The notes under the pieces: generated by a model
Seen by the model: only the letters and a program-made list of their open reading frames with translations
Database searches by the model: none
Told to the model about the DNA's origin: nothing
Translations under genes and position numbers: made by a program
Shown: positions 46,898-54,626 of the stretch, in pieces
Layout of the letters: every line of letters begins with the position of its first letter
Numbering within the stretch: the stretch's first letter is position 1
Origin: Enterococcus sp. 9E7_DIV0242
GTDB lineage: Bacteria > Bacillota > Bacilli > Lactobacillales > Enterococcaceae
DNA: 64,000 bases
Reading direction: 5' to 3'
Assembly: GCF_002140975.2 (NCBI RefSeq)
Contig: NZ_CP147247.1
Location: 3,101,001-3,165,000 of the forward strand

Positions 46898-47226
46898 ACT
46901 GTGGAGGAACCATAAACTATTGGAGGATGGAAATCAAATAGGACAAACTCTAAGCAAAATTTTAACTGGTTGTTCAAATTTAACAGGAACCAAATGAAAC
47001 ACTCATTCGTGAGAAGAAGCATTGGTATACCAGTTATACTTAGAAATATAACAGTAGATGGGCTTAAAGTGAGAAAAACCGTTCGAACGAAATGCGTCTT
47101 TTAAAAAAGAGGGAACGAATTTCTCGAACACGAAACGAGCTTTTCTTAATTCTGACTTTAAAATATGCTATTATTGAGGTATTGATTTAGTCACAGAGAC
47201 AGTGAAGGAAAAGAGGTGAAATGAAT
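46898..47226. other. Intergenic region before second GntR gene
   Basis: No gene was supported. It contains the palindromic motif TGGTATACCA at 47023-47032, listed separately. Confidence 0.4.
47022..47033. promoter_or_regulatory. Candidate FCD-regulator operator
   Basis: TTGGTATACCAG contains the perfect palindrome TGGTATACCA. It matches TAGTATATCA and TGGTATATCA before the permease operon and lies about 190 bp before the second GntR gene. Confidence 0.5.
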
Positions 47227-47907
47227 ATGTCAACAGAGAATCTCAAATCGCAAAGCTTTCAACAAATCCGGCGACAAATCATTTTTTGTGAACTAGAGCC
47301 GGGAGTCAAAATTTCAGAGAAAGAACTGGAAAAACAGACAGGCATCGGCCGAACACCGATTCGAGAAGCGCTCATCCAACTGAGAAATGAAAAACTGGTG
47401 TACACGATTCCGCAAAGCGGTACGTATGTTTCATTGGTCGATATGTGCTCCGCTGCCAATGCGCTATTTGCTCGGGAAACAATTGAAAAGGAAGTTATGC
47501 AGGAATGTGGGGTCAAACTAACCGCTATGGGAGAGAAACAGTTGGAGATCATTCTGGCTGAATTGAATCGAGCTTTGCAGATGGGCAACATGAAAAAATA
47601 TTTTGAGATGGACAATGCGTTTTATAAAACGTGCTATGAAATAGCCGGGAGAGCAGAAATCTGGCATTGGCTAGATGCCAGCAACACCCATTTTGAACGT
47701 TATCGCTGGTTGCGTCTGCAGGTTCCTAAGCTAAAATGGCGGAAAATTACTGAAGATTATGATGACCTATTCAACGCACTGACCAGTCGCAATTTGTCGG
47801 AGGTCTCCTTCTTGACCACTATGCATTTACACCTGACAATAGAAGAGAAATCGTTGGTTCTTCAGAAATTTTCAGATTACTTTACAGCGGATTCTTTTTT
47901 TGATTAA
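47227..47907 (+). CDS. GntR-family regulator, FCD type (second paralogue)
   Basis: This 226-residue regulator has an N-terminal winged helix (KISEKELEKQTGIGRTPIRE, ALIQLRNEKLVYTIPQSGTY) and a C-terminal FCD domain. It is a clear paralogue of the regulator at 41300. GAGGTG favours ATG 47227 over 47221, and this gives the same STEN/SSN-type N-terminus as the paralogue. The two genes bracket the permease-hydantoinase-HExxH operon, and similar TRGTATAYCA motifs lie near both. One may repress and the other respond to a second ligand, or one may be a recent duplicate. Confidence 0.88.
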   Translation: MSTENLKSQSFQQIRRQIIFCELEPGVKISEKELEKQTGIGRTPIREALIQLRNEKLVYTIPQSGTYVSLVDMCSAANALFARETIEKEVMQECGVKLTAMGEKQLEIILAELNRALQMGNMKKYFEMDNAFYKTCYEIAGRAEIWHWLDASNTHFERYRWLRLQVPKLKWRKITEDYDDLFNALTSRNLSEVSFLTTMHLHLTIEEKSLVLQKFSDYFTADSFFD

Positions 47908-48075
47908 AAGAGTTCGCTCTTTTTTGATTGAACTAAGGGTAATGACCTGGTATGAGGTATTGCCGAGATTCTTCGAGTAAAGCTGGGGGAATGCTAGAAA
48001 GAAACCACAGCTTATGTGGTGCATAAGCGAGGCTTTATGGCAATAAGGTCCATCAAAACGCATTAACTAATCGAA

Positions 48076-48130
48076 AAAGGCCCACCATTCTTTTTTAGGA
48101 AAAGAAATGGCGAGCCTTTATTTTGTTTTT
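48076..48130. terminator. Bidirectional terminator
   Basis: AAAAAGGC.C.CCATT.CTTTT pairs with AAAAG.AAATGG.G.GCCTTT, followed by ATTTTGTTTTT. It lies between the second GntR gene and the convergent small-enzyme gene. Confidence 0.7.
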
Positions 48131-48178
48131 GTATTATGAGAGATAACTAATTGAAATAAGATAGCTCGAAAAGAACTA

Positions 48179-48478
48179 TTAGTAGCTCTCTTCAACTGAA
48201 AATGGCTGAAGTTTACAGGTCTTCATATCTATAAAAGAATAGAACTCACGAGCAGCGGGGTTCTTTCCGCCGGCCGTTTCCCCATTTTTTGCATCTTCGG
48301 CCGTTTCCCATTCCACTAAATCGACCCAATTATCACCGTCACGAAGCACTTTCCATGAAATAAATCCTTTTTGTTTTGACAATACCTCATCATTGCATCT
48401 TTTGGAAGCAAGTAAAAATTCTTCTATCGACACATTTTCTTTAAGCTTATACGTGATAAACCAAATAGCCTTAGACAT
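48179..48478 (-). CDS. Small dimeric alpha/beta-barrel protein (ABM-like)
   Basis: A cytoplasmic protein of 99 residues. IWFITYKLKENVSIEEFLLA, GFISWKVLRDGDNWVDLVEW and the AAREFYSFID tail give the strand-helix-strand pattern of antibiotic-biosynthesis-monooxygenase/EthD-like ferredoxin folds, which oxidise or bind small aromatic molecules. AAAAGGAG precedes ATG 48478. The longer frame upstream runs into the neighbour. It lies 80 bp downstream of the WYL regulator on the same strand, with an inverted repeat between them. Substrate unknown. Confidence 0.7.
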   Translation of the reverse strand: MSKAIWFITYKLKENVSIEEFLLASKRCNDEVLSKQKGFISWKVLRDGDNWVDLVEWETAEDAKNGETAGGKNPAAREFYSFIDMKTCKLQPFSVEESY

Positions 48479-48535
48479 TGTACAATCTCCTTTTCTATAA
48501 TTTATTTTTCTTTGTAATTTGAGTATAGCAATCAT

Positions 48536-48559
48536 AATGTGACAACAGTGTGTCGCATT
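48536..48559. promoter_or_regulatory. Inverted repeat, candidate operator of WYL regulator
   Basis: AATGTGACA / TGTCGCATT, nine bases with one mismatch and a 6-bp gap, overlaps the stop of the WYL gene just upstream of the small-barrel gene. Confidence 0.5.
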
Positions 48560-49460
48560 ATAAATATTTTTTTGAAATAGTTTGTGCTTCATTTTTTATG
48601 ATATTTCGAATATGTTCCGGCTCTAGCACTTCAGCGTATTTTCCAAACGATAAAATGAACCCATATAGCCAATTGTTCTCCGGCCAAGAGACGGTCACGA
48701 TAAAGCTGCCATCTGATTGTTTTTCTATCATACTCTCATGAAAGTCATCAAATACTCGGAAGGCTCTTTCCGGTTCCACACGAAGCTTGATGTTAACGAC
48801 ATTTGGTTCCTCGGGGGTGCATATTTCAGGTTTTGTCAATATGGGCAGTGGCTCGCGTTCCGCAAAGCTTTCATTCGTTACAACAAGGTTCTTGATTCGT
48901 GCTATTTTGAATGTTCTCATGTCCTGTTTAGCTAAGGAAAAGCCTTTTAGGTACCAGGCCTTGGATTTGAACCAAACCTGTATAGGTTCCACACGGCGAA
49001 AGGATTTATCGCCTGCTTGATTGTAGTAATCAAATTCAATGATCCGTCGTTCTAATATAGCGGTCTTGAAGTCATTAAAAAAATCATTTTCATGACTCCA
49101 GTCCGAAAAATCTACATCCATCCAGTTGGTCATAGTTTTGTTGAATCGTGTGGACAATTTTTGCAACACTTGGTCAGTATCGTTTGTTTTAATACTGGAT
49201 AACCCATAGAGTGCAGATAAAATCTCTGTTTGTTCCCTTTCGTTCAGCAGCGATTTATTCAAGATAAAATTAGGTAAAAGACTGATACCACCGCCCTTTC
49301 CTCTTTTCGTATAGACAGGAATCCCTGCTGAGCTTAAGGCATCTATATCACGGCAAATGGTTCGTCTTGAAACACCGAAGTGTTCAGTCAATTCTTTGGC
49401 AGTCACACTTTTCTTGTCCAAGAGGATATAAACTATTTCAAATAGCCTGTTTATCTGCAT
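48558..49460 (-). CDS. WYL-domain (YafY-like) transcriptional regulator
   Basis: This 300-residue regulator has an N-terminal HTH_11 motif (VTAKELTEHFGVSRRTICRD, IDALSSAGIPV), a WYL domain at about 140-220 (EFDYYNQAGDKSFRRVEPI, KAWYLKGFSLAKQDMRTFKI) and a C-terminal extension (WPENNWLYGFILSFG). WYL domains sense nucleic acid or small ligands. AGGTGATGAAC favours ATG 49460. It probably controls the small-barrel gene just downstream. It resembles the regulator at 60232, which is likewise paired with a small enzyme. Confidence 0.88.
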   Translation of the reverse strand: MQINRLFEIVYILLDKKSVTAKELTEHFGVSRRTICRDIDALSSAGIPVYTKRGKGGGISLLPNFILNKSLLNEREQTEILSALYGLSSIKTNDTDQVLQKLSTRFNKTMTNWMDVDFSDWSHENDFFNDFKTAILERRIIEFDYYNQAGDKSFRRVEPIQVWFKSKAWYLKGFSLAKQDMRTFKIARIKNLVVTNESFAEREPLPILTKPEICTPEEPNVVNIKLRVEPERAFRVFDDFHESMIEKQSDGSFIVTVSWPENNWLYGFILSFGKYAEVLEPEHIRNIIKNEAQTISKKYL

Positions 49461-49663
49461 GTTCATCACCTGTCATCACTTTTTTATTCTTTAAATATAC
49501 TATATCACAATCACAGGATAGCTAGATATCGCATAAAGGTATTCGTTGGAAGTAGAAAACGAGAAGGGAGATCAACGGTAAGATTAGAAGCTATGTATGA
49601 TTTTGGTTCCTTTCAATCGTAGATTCCTCTTTTTGGGGCACAAAAGGGTGCTGGCGCAGAACC

Positions 49664-49712
49664 AAGAAAAGAGAACAACTAAGCTTTGTAGCTCGGCCGT
49701 TCTCTTTTTCTT
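49664..49712. terminator. Strong bidirectional hairpin
   Basis: The 13-nt arms AAGAAAAGAGAAC and GTTCTCTTTTTCTT pair over 12-13 bp, with an inner AGCT / AGCT stem. A-rich and T-rich flanks allow termination on both strands. Confidence 0.6.
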
Positions 49713-49960
49713 GTTCATGCAACAATTTACGCCCACGAGTTTCTTTTGTTGCAGTTCTCGAAGTACACGGAAATTGTTCCGCTGTTTATCTGGATTTAAG
49801 GAGGATAGTATACGATTGTCTCACTCCGTCTATAAAATTATTAAAGTATGTCACTGCTATGTTGATTGGGGAAGAGATGCAGTTGAATGTCAACATACTA
49901 GTTTCTTTCTATAAATATTTGGGGTAAATAGTGATTATCTAGATATGTGAACTGAGATTA

Positions 49961-50000
49961 GAGTTTGGGACAGAAGTTACTTCTGTTCTCCGTTCATTTC
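49961..50000 (+). repeat. Intergenic repeat, minimal copy E
   Basis: TTTGGGACAGAAG joined through TTA to CTTCTGTTCTCCGTTCATTT. These are the outer left and right ends of the full repeat with the whole middle removed. It sits just beyond the end of the sortase-like gene. Confidence 0.5.
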
Positions 50001-50019
50001 TTGATCTAAAGAACAATGT

Positions 50020-50961
50020 TTAGCTTGCTAAAACGATTCGGTTCATTGTATCGGTAATACAGGTTTGAAGCGAAATGCGTTCTCCGCCCGCTTCAATAAC
50101 TCTTGACCAAGTATTGTCGTTAGGGTCATGGGCATTGATGCCATCATCGTAGACATCGATCACTTCATAGACGGAATAGGTACGAGTATTCCCTTGTCCA
50201 TCGACTACGGTAATCGGTGTCCCCACTGTGATGTTCATTACTGCTGCGAAGTCGCCTGGATTATGTCCGATAAAGTGGGTAGGTGCGCCATCATTGACCG
50301 CCCCTGTACCTGTCCAAGTTCCAGCACCGCTAGCAGGTGCAGCACTGGCACCATTATAATTGATAAAAGGAATCGTTACTCCTAAGAAGCTGATCGTAGC
50401 ATTTTGTTGTGGAACGACTGGTTCAGGTTCTGGTTGTGGAATGGTCAAAGGTGCTTCTTCAACCAATACAGGTTCACTTTCTACAGGTGTACTGTCCAAT
50501 GTTGGTTCTGCGTATTCGACTGTGTCTTGAATCTCTTCAGTGACTGGAACTTCTGTTTCAACAGGTTCTGGCTCAACGACAGTAGGCGCTACGCTTGAGG
50601 TGGTTTCTTTGTCTGGAGCAATAGTGACTGTTCTTGTTTTAGACGTTTTGTTACCGCTGCTGTCTGTGACAGAGTAAATCAATTCATATTTTCCAGCCGT
50701 ATCTTTCTTTAAATTACTGTTCAGTGTTATTTTTTCTGTCAGATTCCCATCTATGTTATCAAAAGCTTGAACCTTTTCTAAGGGATCAAAATCTTTTGCT
50801 TCTTTCAGTGTCAAGGTGCAGTCTGCAACATGCTCGATTTTAGGGGGAATTGTATCTTTTACTGCTGCACTGGAATGGTCATCTTGGGTTATAAATCCTA
50901 AAAAAGTCAGTGAGGACAACAAACCAACAGAAAAAAGTATCGTTTTTTTTAGCGTATTCAT
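50020..50961 (-). CDS. Secreted sortase-like protein with Ig-like domain
   Basis: About 313 residues. A signal peptide (FSVGLLSSLTFLGFITQ) is followed by a DUF5011/bacterial Ig-like domain at about 35-115 (DGNLTEKITLNSNLKKDTAG, KYELIYSVTDSSGNKT). A Pro/Glu/Val-rich spacer (about 115-190) leads to a C-terminal sortase fold. It has His in HFIGHNPGDF near 240, Cys in ISLQTCITDT near 300 (the TLxTC box) and Arg in MNRIVLAS at the end. All three catalytic residues are present. There is no C-terminal anchor, so it may be secreted or stay tethered by an uncleaved signal. AAGGGAGTG supports ATG 50961. A dedicated substrate gene is not adjacent. Confidence 0.75.
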   Translation of the reverse strand: MNTLKKTILFSVGLLSSLTFLGFITQDDHSSAAVKDTIPPKIEHVADCTLTLKEAKDFDPLEKVQAFDNIDGNLTEKITLNSNLKKDTAGKYELIYSVTDSSGNKTSKTRTVTIAPDKETTSSVAPTVVEPEPVETEVPVTEEIQDTVEYAEPTLDSTPVESEPVLVEEAPLTIPQPEPEPVVPQQNATISFLGVTIPFINYNGASAAPASGAGTWTGTGAVNDGAPTHFIGHNPGDFAAVMNITVGTPITVVDGQGNTRTYSVYEVIDVYDDGINAHDPNDNTWSRVIEAGGERISLQTCITDTMNRIVLAS

Positions 50962-51078
50962 CGTAAACACTCCCTTTAATAAAATGTATTTATTTATTTT
51001 TCGAAAGTAGTATACAATGCTTTTTCTGTAAAATTTTCTTTGTTATTTCATGCGTTTTCAGAAAAAATGAAAAAATAT

Positions 51079-51134
51079 AGAAAACAGCAAGACCCTAAAT
51101 GCCGAAACGACTTTGTAGGGTATAGCTGTTTTCT
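51079..51134. terminator. Terminator of second Mga-like gene
   Basis: AGAAAACAGC..GACCCTA pairs with TAGGGTATAGCTGTTTTCT over about 16 bp. It lies just after the minus-strand gene end. Confidence 0.75.
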
Positions 51135-51144
51135 ATTGAGCGAT

Positions 51145-52605
51145 TTATTCAGTTTTCCAGTTATAAACATAGGCTAATATATTTTTAGTATCCTCTAAAA
51201 TCGAATTCCGCGAGATAGGGAAAAAGGTGATTGAATCAGGAATTGTAGTATCGTGTTTCAGGGAACGTTCGCAAATAATGATGCTCGGCCATTCTTCGAC
51301 ATAAATCGGTAGCTCGTCTAAGGAATAATACATCGTACTATCCATAATATTATAGTCCAAATTCAACCAGCGTTTTAAATTTTCTCGGTAAATTGTATGG
51401 GATAGTTCATCTTCCGCAATAAAGAAGAAAACAAATTTAGGGCTTCTTTTTTGTAGCAAGCTCGCTGTTACTTGAGAGCAAAATTTTTCAAGTGCGGTCT
51501 GATTGAAAGTGACTTCTGCTTCTAAATCGAATTGCTTCTGCCAAGCCTCTAAGACATGTTTGATTCTTTCTGTTAATCGTAATTGCTGATTGCTTAGGTA
51601 AAAATGCTTTTCAGCAGAAAAAGCTTGAGTATCCTGCCATAAGGAATAGATAAAATTCATAAATGGCTTTTCAAATAAAATATGATTGAATAAATCGACC
51701 CCAAACTCATTTTCAAAATGTTGAATCAACTGTCGAATCATACCATTTTTTTCAATCATCAATTCTCTTTCTCTTTGATAGTTCATTTCCACAATTAGGT
51801 AATTGCTTGTGTTTAGTGGGATCGTTTTATAAATCGACGCCAAATACTGAATTTCTGTTTCCGGCAATTTTTCTTTTGTCAAAACCAGTTTATTGACATC
51901 CATCAGTTGGTGAAAGGTCGGCATATTTTTCAAATAGGTCATTGCTTCTTCCCCATAGGTCAAAGAAAAATCTTTAGATCGACGGATCGATAAATAGGTA
52001 TTGAGTAGTAAAAATTGATATTCTCTTTTATTCTTTTCATACCCGTTCGCGAACTTAAATAGCACTTGATCTACAAAAACAGTAGCGGTTTTATACTCGT
52101 TTGGAACAAGTAGCTTATCAAGGATGTCACAACGCATCCAGACAGAAATAACGACTAACCGATAACGGATTTCATTAGGAATAAATTCACTGTTTTCGTC
52201 CATAATTCCTGCTGCTTTAAAATAGGTTTCTACTTGCTTTCTTATTGTAAAAGCTTTGGCGACCGAAATAAATTCTGCTTCTACAAGGGTTAAGTAGTCG
52301 GATTCACCCAGCAGATAATAGGCACATGTTTTTAAAAAATACGAATCTTGGTAGATTTTTTTTATTAAATCATATCGTGTAAAGGAGCTGTTGAAAATAA
52401 GGGCAATCGTTGTACTGGTGATTTCTGACCACTCGATTTGCGTCTCTAAAACTAAGAGGACTTTGGCAAAGTCTCGTTTCACTGTATTCGTCGTTACTTG
52501 TAACCGCTTGGCAACCTCTCGCAAGGTCAGTTTTTCCAACTCATAAAGGTATTCGACCAATTTGACTTGTCGAAGTATATCCTTTTCAATAAATGATTCA
52601 ATCAC
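51145..52605 (-). CDS. Mga-like regulator (second)
   Basis: A regulator of about 486 residues. The N-terminal helix-turn-helix (LTLREVAKRLQVTTNTVKRD) is followed by a long helical region of the Mga/PRD type. The C-terminal part (PKFVFFFIAEDELSHTIYRE, SIIICERSL) resembles an EIIB-like domain. I chose GTG 52605 because GGAGGT lies 6 nt upstream, and the frame extension before it (rich in Phe) does not look like the family. It lies upstream of and on the same strand as the sortase-like gene, but a terminator separates them. Targets are unknown. Confidence 0.75.
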   Translation of the reverse strand: MIESFIEKDILRQVKLVEYLYELEKLTLREVAKRLQVTTNTVKRDFAKVLLVLETQIEWSEITSTTIALIFNSSFTRYDLIKKIYQDSYFLKTCAYYLLGESDYLTLVEAEFISVAKAFTIRKQVETYFKAAGIMDENSEFIPNEIRYRLVVISVWMRCDILDKLLVPNEYKTATVFVDQVLFKFANGYEKNKREYQFLLLNTYLSIRRSKDFSLTYGEEAMTYLKNMPTFHQLMDVNKLVLTKEKLPETEIQYLASIYKTIPLNTSNYLIVEMNYQRERELMIEKNGMIRQLIQHFENEFGVDLFNHILFEKPFMNFIYSLWQDTQAFSAEKHFYLSNQQLRLTERIKHVLEAWQKQFDLEAEVTFNQTALEKFCSQVTASLLQKRSPKFVFFFIAEDELSHTIYRENLKRWLNLDYNIMDSTMYYSLDELPIYVEEWPSIIICERSLKHDTTIPDSITFFPISRNSILEDTKNILAYVYNWKTE

Positions 52606-52739
52606 CGTACTACCTCCGCTCCTCGTAATTATGTTCATTATAGTCTGGTCACTCACAAAAAGCACGAAAAAGCCGAATTTTTGTCGTTTTAAAAAGCGGT
52701 ACGACATCAAATGATAGAGGGATGAGTCAGCTACTTAGC

Positions 52740-52870
52740 AAAATCTGCAACGAGGCCTACAATGAAAGAGCGAGGTACTGATGTCTACAGTTCTCACTGC
52801 ACTTTCGAGTGCACCAACGGGGGACGATTACGGTCTGAAGTATCTTCGGGTGTTCCCCTAAGCACGTCGA
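52740..52870. ncRNA. Structured GC-richer intergenic element (tentative)
   Basis: It contains TGCACTTTCGAGTGCA, a 6-bp stem closed by a UUCG tetraloop (52798-52813). A second stem, GGGGGAC (52818-52824) with GTTCCCC-type sequence near 52853-52859, has an inner TATCTTCGG segment. Base composition is richer in GC than its surroundings. It may be a structured RNA or a repeat fragment. Orientation is unknown. Confidence 0.3.
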
Positions 52871-52948
52871 AATATCTCCATCAATGTTCAGCTTCTTTAC
52901 TACGAAAATAAAAAGGAGTATAATTCCTAAGGTTAGGAGGTGGTTGAG

Positions 52949-52996
52949 ATGAGAACATCATCTTTAGTACATATCGAGGGTTCATCCAATCGATGA
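52949..52996 (+). CDS. 15-residue leader peptide before fusB-like gene
   Basis: A short ORF, MRTSSLVHIEGSSNR, with an unusually strong site (GGTTAGGAGGTGG) 8 nt upstream, ends 69 bp before the FusB-like gene. Its last codons overlap the 5' arm of a hairpin (52993-53001 with 53027-53035). Position, size and the pairing of the downstream ribosome binding site fit a translational attenuator. FusB of staphylococci is, to my knowledge, controlled in this manner. Confidence 0.6.
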   Translation: MRTSSLVHIEGSSNR

Positions 52997-53064
52997 TACT
53001 TTGATATAAACGATTATTTTTCTTCGAAGTATCATTTATTTAGTAAAAGAAAGAAGGAAAATAA
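52993..53064 (+). promoter_or_regulatory. Competing hairpins masking the fusB-like ribosome binding site
   Basis: Stem 1 pairs ATGATACTT (52993-53001) with AAGTATCAT (53027-53035). Stem 2 pairs TTATTTTTCTTC (53014-53025) with GAAGGAAAATAA (53053-53064) over 12 continuous pairs, one of them G-U, and covers the ribosome binding site. The two stems interlock and cannot easily coexist. Confidence 0.55.
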
Positions 53065-53065
53065 C

Positions 53066-53692
53066 ATGTTACAACCCTATCAATATAACGAAGTTAAACA
53101 AGAAATTACGAATTTAATCAATATATATAAGACTGTCAATGATAAACAAGTTGTCAAAACATCTCAGGCGATGGTCACTTTAAAGATCGAACCGATTTTA
53201 GGGAAAGCTCTTCATGAGTCAATTTATGACGAGTACATGGATGTAAAGCTGACGAATGCCAGAGCGGTCAAGATTTATGAAAAACTGAGAGAGCATATCG
53301 TACCTTTTCCAACTGTTTCTGCTAAGCAAATCGAGAAGTCGTTTAAAAAGGTAAAGAAACTGAAATACCCTAAACTAGAGGAGTATGATTTAAAAGAAAC
53401 GAGTTATCTGGCTTGGGATGATATCGGCACGCAAAGAAAGTACATCACACTTTTTTATGAAGAAAAATTAGTTGGGATTTATGGGGTCATGTCTCCGCAG
53501 GTCATCAAAAATGTATGTTCTATCTGCAATCACATTGGGAATGTAGCGATGTTTCTGTCTACGACAAAGAGCTCGGGAGATGGAACCTATACCAAAAAGG
53601 GTAACTACGTGTGTACGGACAGTCAGGCGTGCAACCAACAGCTGACGAGCTTAGATGCTCTTTATGATTTTTATCATACGTTATCTAAATAA
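53066..53692 (+). CDS. FusB/FusC-family EF-G-binding protein
   Basis: This 208-residue cytoplasmic protein has an N-terminal helical domain (MLQPYQYNEVKQEITNLINI, VKTSQAMVTLKI) and a C-terminal zinc-binding domain. The Cys ligands are in NVCSICNHIG and in NYVCTDSQACNQQ near residues 155-195. Length and layout match FusB-type proteins, which bind elongation factor G and free it from the ribosome when fusidic acid stalls it. A leader peptide and a masked ribosome binding site suggest drug-inducible translation. It could be intrinsic in this lineage. Confidence 0.88.
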   Translation: MLQPYQYNEVKQEITNLINIYKTVNDKQVVKTSQAMVTLKIEPILGKALHESIYDEYMDVKLTNARAVKIYEKLREHIVPFPTVSAKQIEKSFKKVKKLKYPKLEEYDLKETSYLAWDDIGTQRKYITLFYEEKLVGIYGVMSPQVIKNVCSICNHIGNVAMFLSTTKSSGDGTYTKKGNYVCTDSQACNQQLTSLDALYDFYHTLSK

Positions 53693-53793
53693 CTACAAAT
53701 GGAGAGCCTGAGAATTCGTTAAAAAACTAAGCGCCTGTCTGTAGTATTAGTAAGCCAGTATTCCAAACGGCTGATGATTTTAAGTACGATCCA

Positions 53794-53928
53794 AAGAGGT
53801 TGTGACAAAAGCGCTCAGCTTCAAGCAATAAGCCGGAAATTCCGAAAATTGTTCCACAAATTTTTGTGAATTTTCGACTTATTGTCGAAGAAGCTGCTTT
53901 GGGAACACCGTTTATTCGGATTCTTGGA
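53794..53928 (+). repeat. Intergenic palindromic repeat, full copy C
   Basis: It begins AAGAGGTTGTGACAAAAGC, continues TTCAAGCAATAAGCCGGAAA, GAAAATTGTTCCACAAATTT, CTTATTGTCGAAGAAGCTGC and ends AACACCGTTTATTCGGATT. Most positions agree with copy B at 35567. A terminator follows directly. Confidence 0.8.
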
Positions 53929-53931
53929 GTT

Positions 53932-53962
53932 GGGGCATACTAATGTCACAGCCCCTTTTTTT
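53932..53962 (+). terminator. Terminator attached to repeat copy C
   Basis: GGGGC / GCCCC with the loop ATACTAATGTCACA is followed by seven Ts. The loop matches the terminator at 32960. Confidence 0.7.
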
Positions 53963-53999
53963 ATATCGTCAGTTTCAGTACAGGAAGGAGAGAACTAAA

Positions 54000-54512
54000 T
54001 TGATTCTATGGATAAACGGTGCTTTTGGCTCCGGTAAAACAACTGTAGCAGAAATTTTACATACTAAGATTGCCCATTCTTATATTTACGACCCGGAGAA
54101 CATTGGACTTTTTCTACAGCATAATTTACCAGAACAGTTACGAAAAAGTGATTTTCAAGAGCATAAGGAATGGCGAGAATGGAACATACATATGTTAAAG
54201 AAAATCTATCAAGAGTATGAGGGAGATATCATCGTTCCCATGACGGTTTATAAACAACTGAGGTATGATGAAATCTTCAAGGGTCTAAAGGAATCGAATA
54301 TGACGATGCATCATTTTCAATTGGAAGTGAGCAAGGCTGCGATTCTTAAGCGATTGAAGGAACGATCTCTGGCGGAGTTTACTTGGGGAGCAGAAAAAGT
54401 AGATGAGATTCTTGAAGCCTTCCAAGCGATACCTATAGATGAAAAAATCAACAACGAAACGATATTGCCGGAGGAAACGGCTCAGATAATAATGGATAAG
54501 GTATATACCTAA
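54000..54512 (+). CDS. TmrB-like P-loop protein (tunicamycin-resistance type)
   Basis: A 170-residue cytoplasmic ATP-binding protein. Walker A (ILWINGAFGSGKTT) is at the N-terminus, then DPENIGLFLQHNLP, and VPMTVYKQLRYDEIF and a helical C-terminal segment with KRLKERS follow. This matches the TmrB/AAA_33 kinase-like family, of which B. subtilis TmrB gives tunicamycin resistance. I chose the TTG start at 54000, because AAGGAGAG precedes it and the Walker A motif starts immediately, as in relatives. The longer frame begins inside the terminator. Real substrate unknown. Confidence 0.8.
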   Translation: MILWINGAFGSGKTTVAEILHTKIAHSYIYDPENIGLFLQHNLPEQLRKSDFQEHKEWREWNIHMLKKIYQEYEGDIIVPMTVYKQLRYDEIFKGLKESNMTMHHFQLEVSKAAILKRLKERSLAEFTWGAEKVDEILEAFQAIPIDEKINNETILPEETAQIIMDKVYT

Positions 54513-54626
54513 GTTTTTTAGAGAATGATTTATCGAAAATGAATGGAATAAGCAAACTTTTATTTTACGGGCTTCTATTGTAAGTGGAATAGGGGCTATT
54601 CTAAGTATTTGTTGTTTACAATCACC

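Larger units (their letters stand above)
49461..50019. other. Intergenic region with hairpin and repeat remnants
   Basis: No gene was supported. It holds a strong hairpin AAGAAAAGAGAAC / GTTCTCTTTTTCTT (49664-49712), a degenerate stretch CGGAAATTGTTCCGCTGTTT (49767) resembling the middle and right end of the repeat family, and the mini-copy at 49961. Confidence 0.5.

Noticed and set aside
46783..47022. 79-residue minus-strand ORF in the GntR upstream region
   Set aside because: It spans the operon terminator, lacks a ribosome binding site and shows no recognisable motif.
49597..49914. 105-residue plus-strand ORF
   Set aside because: It runs through a strong bidirectional hairpin and repeat remnants and is rich in Phe/Ser/Cys as expected by chance.
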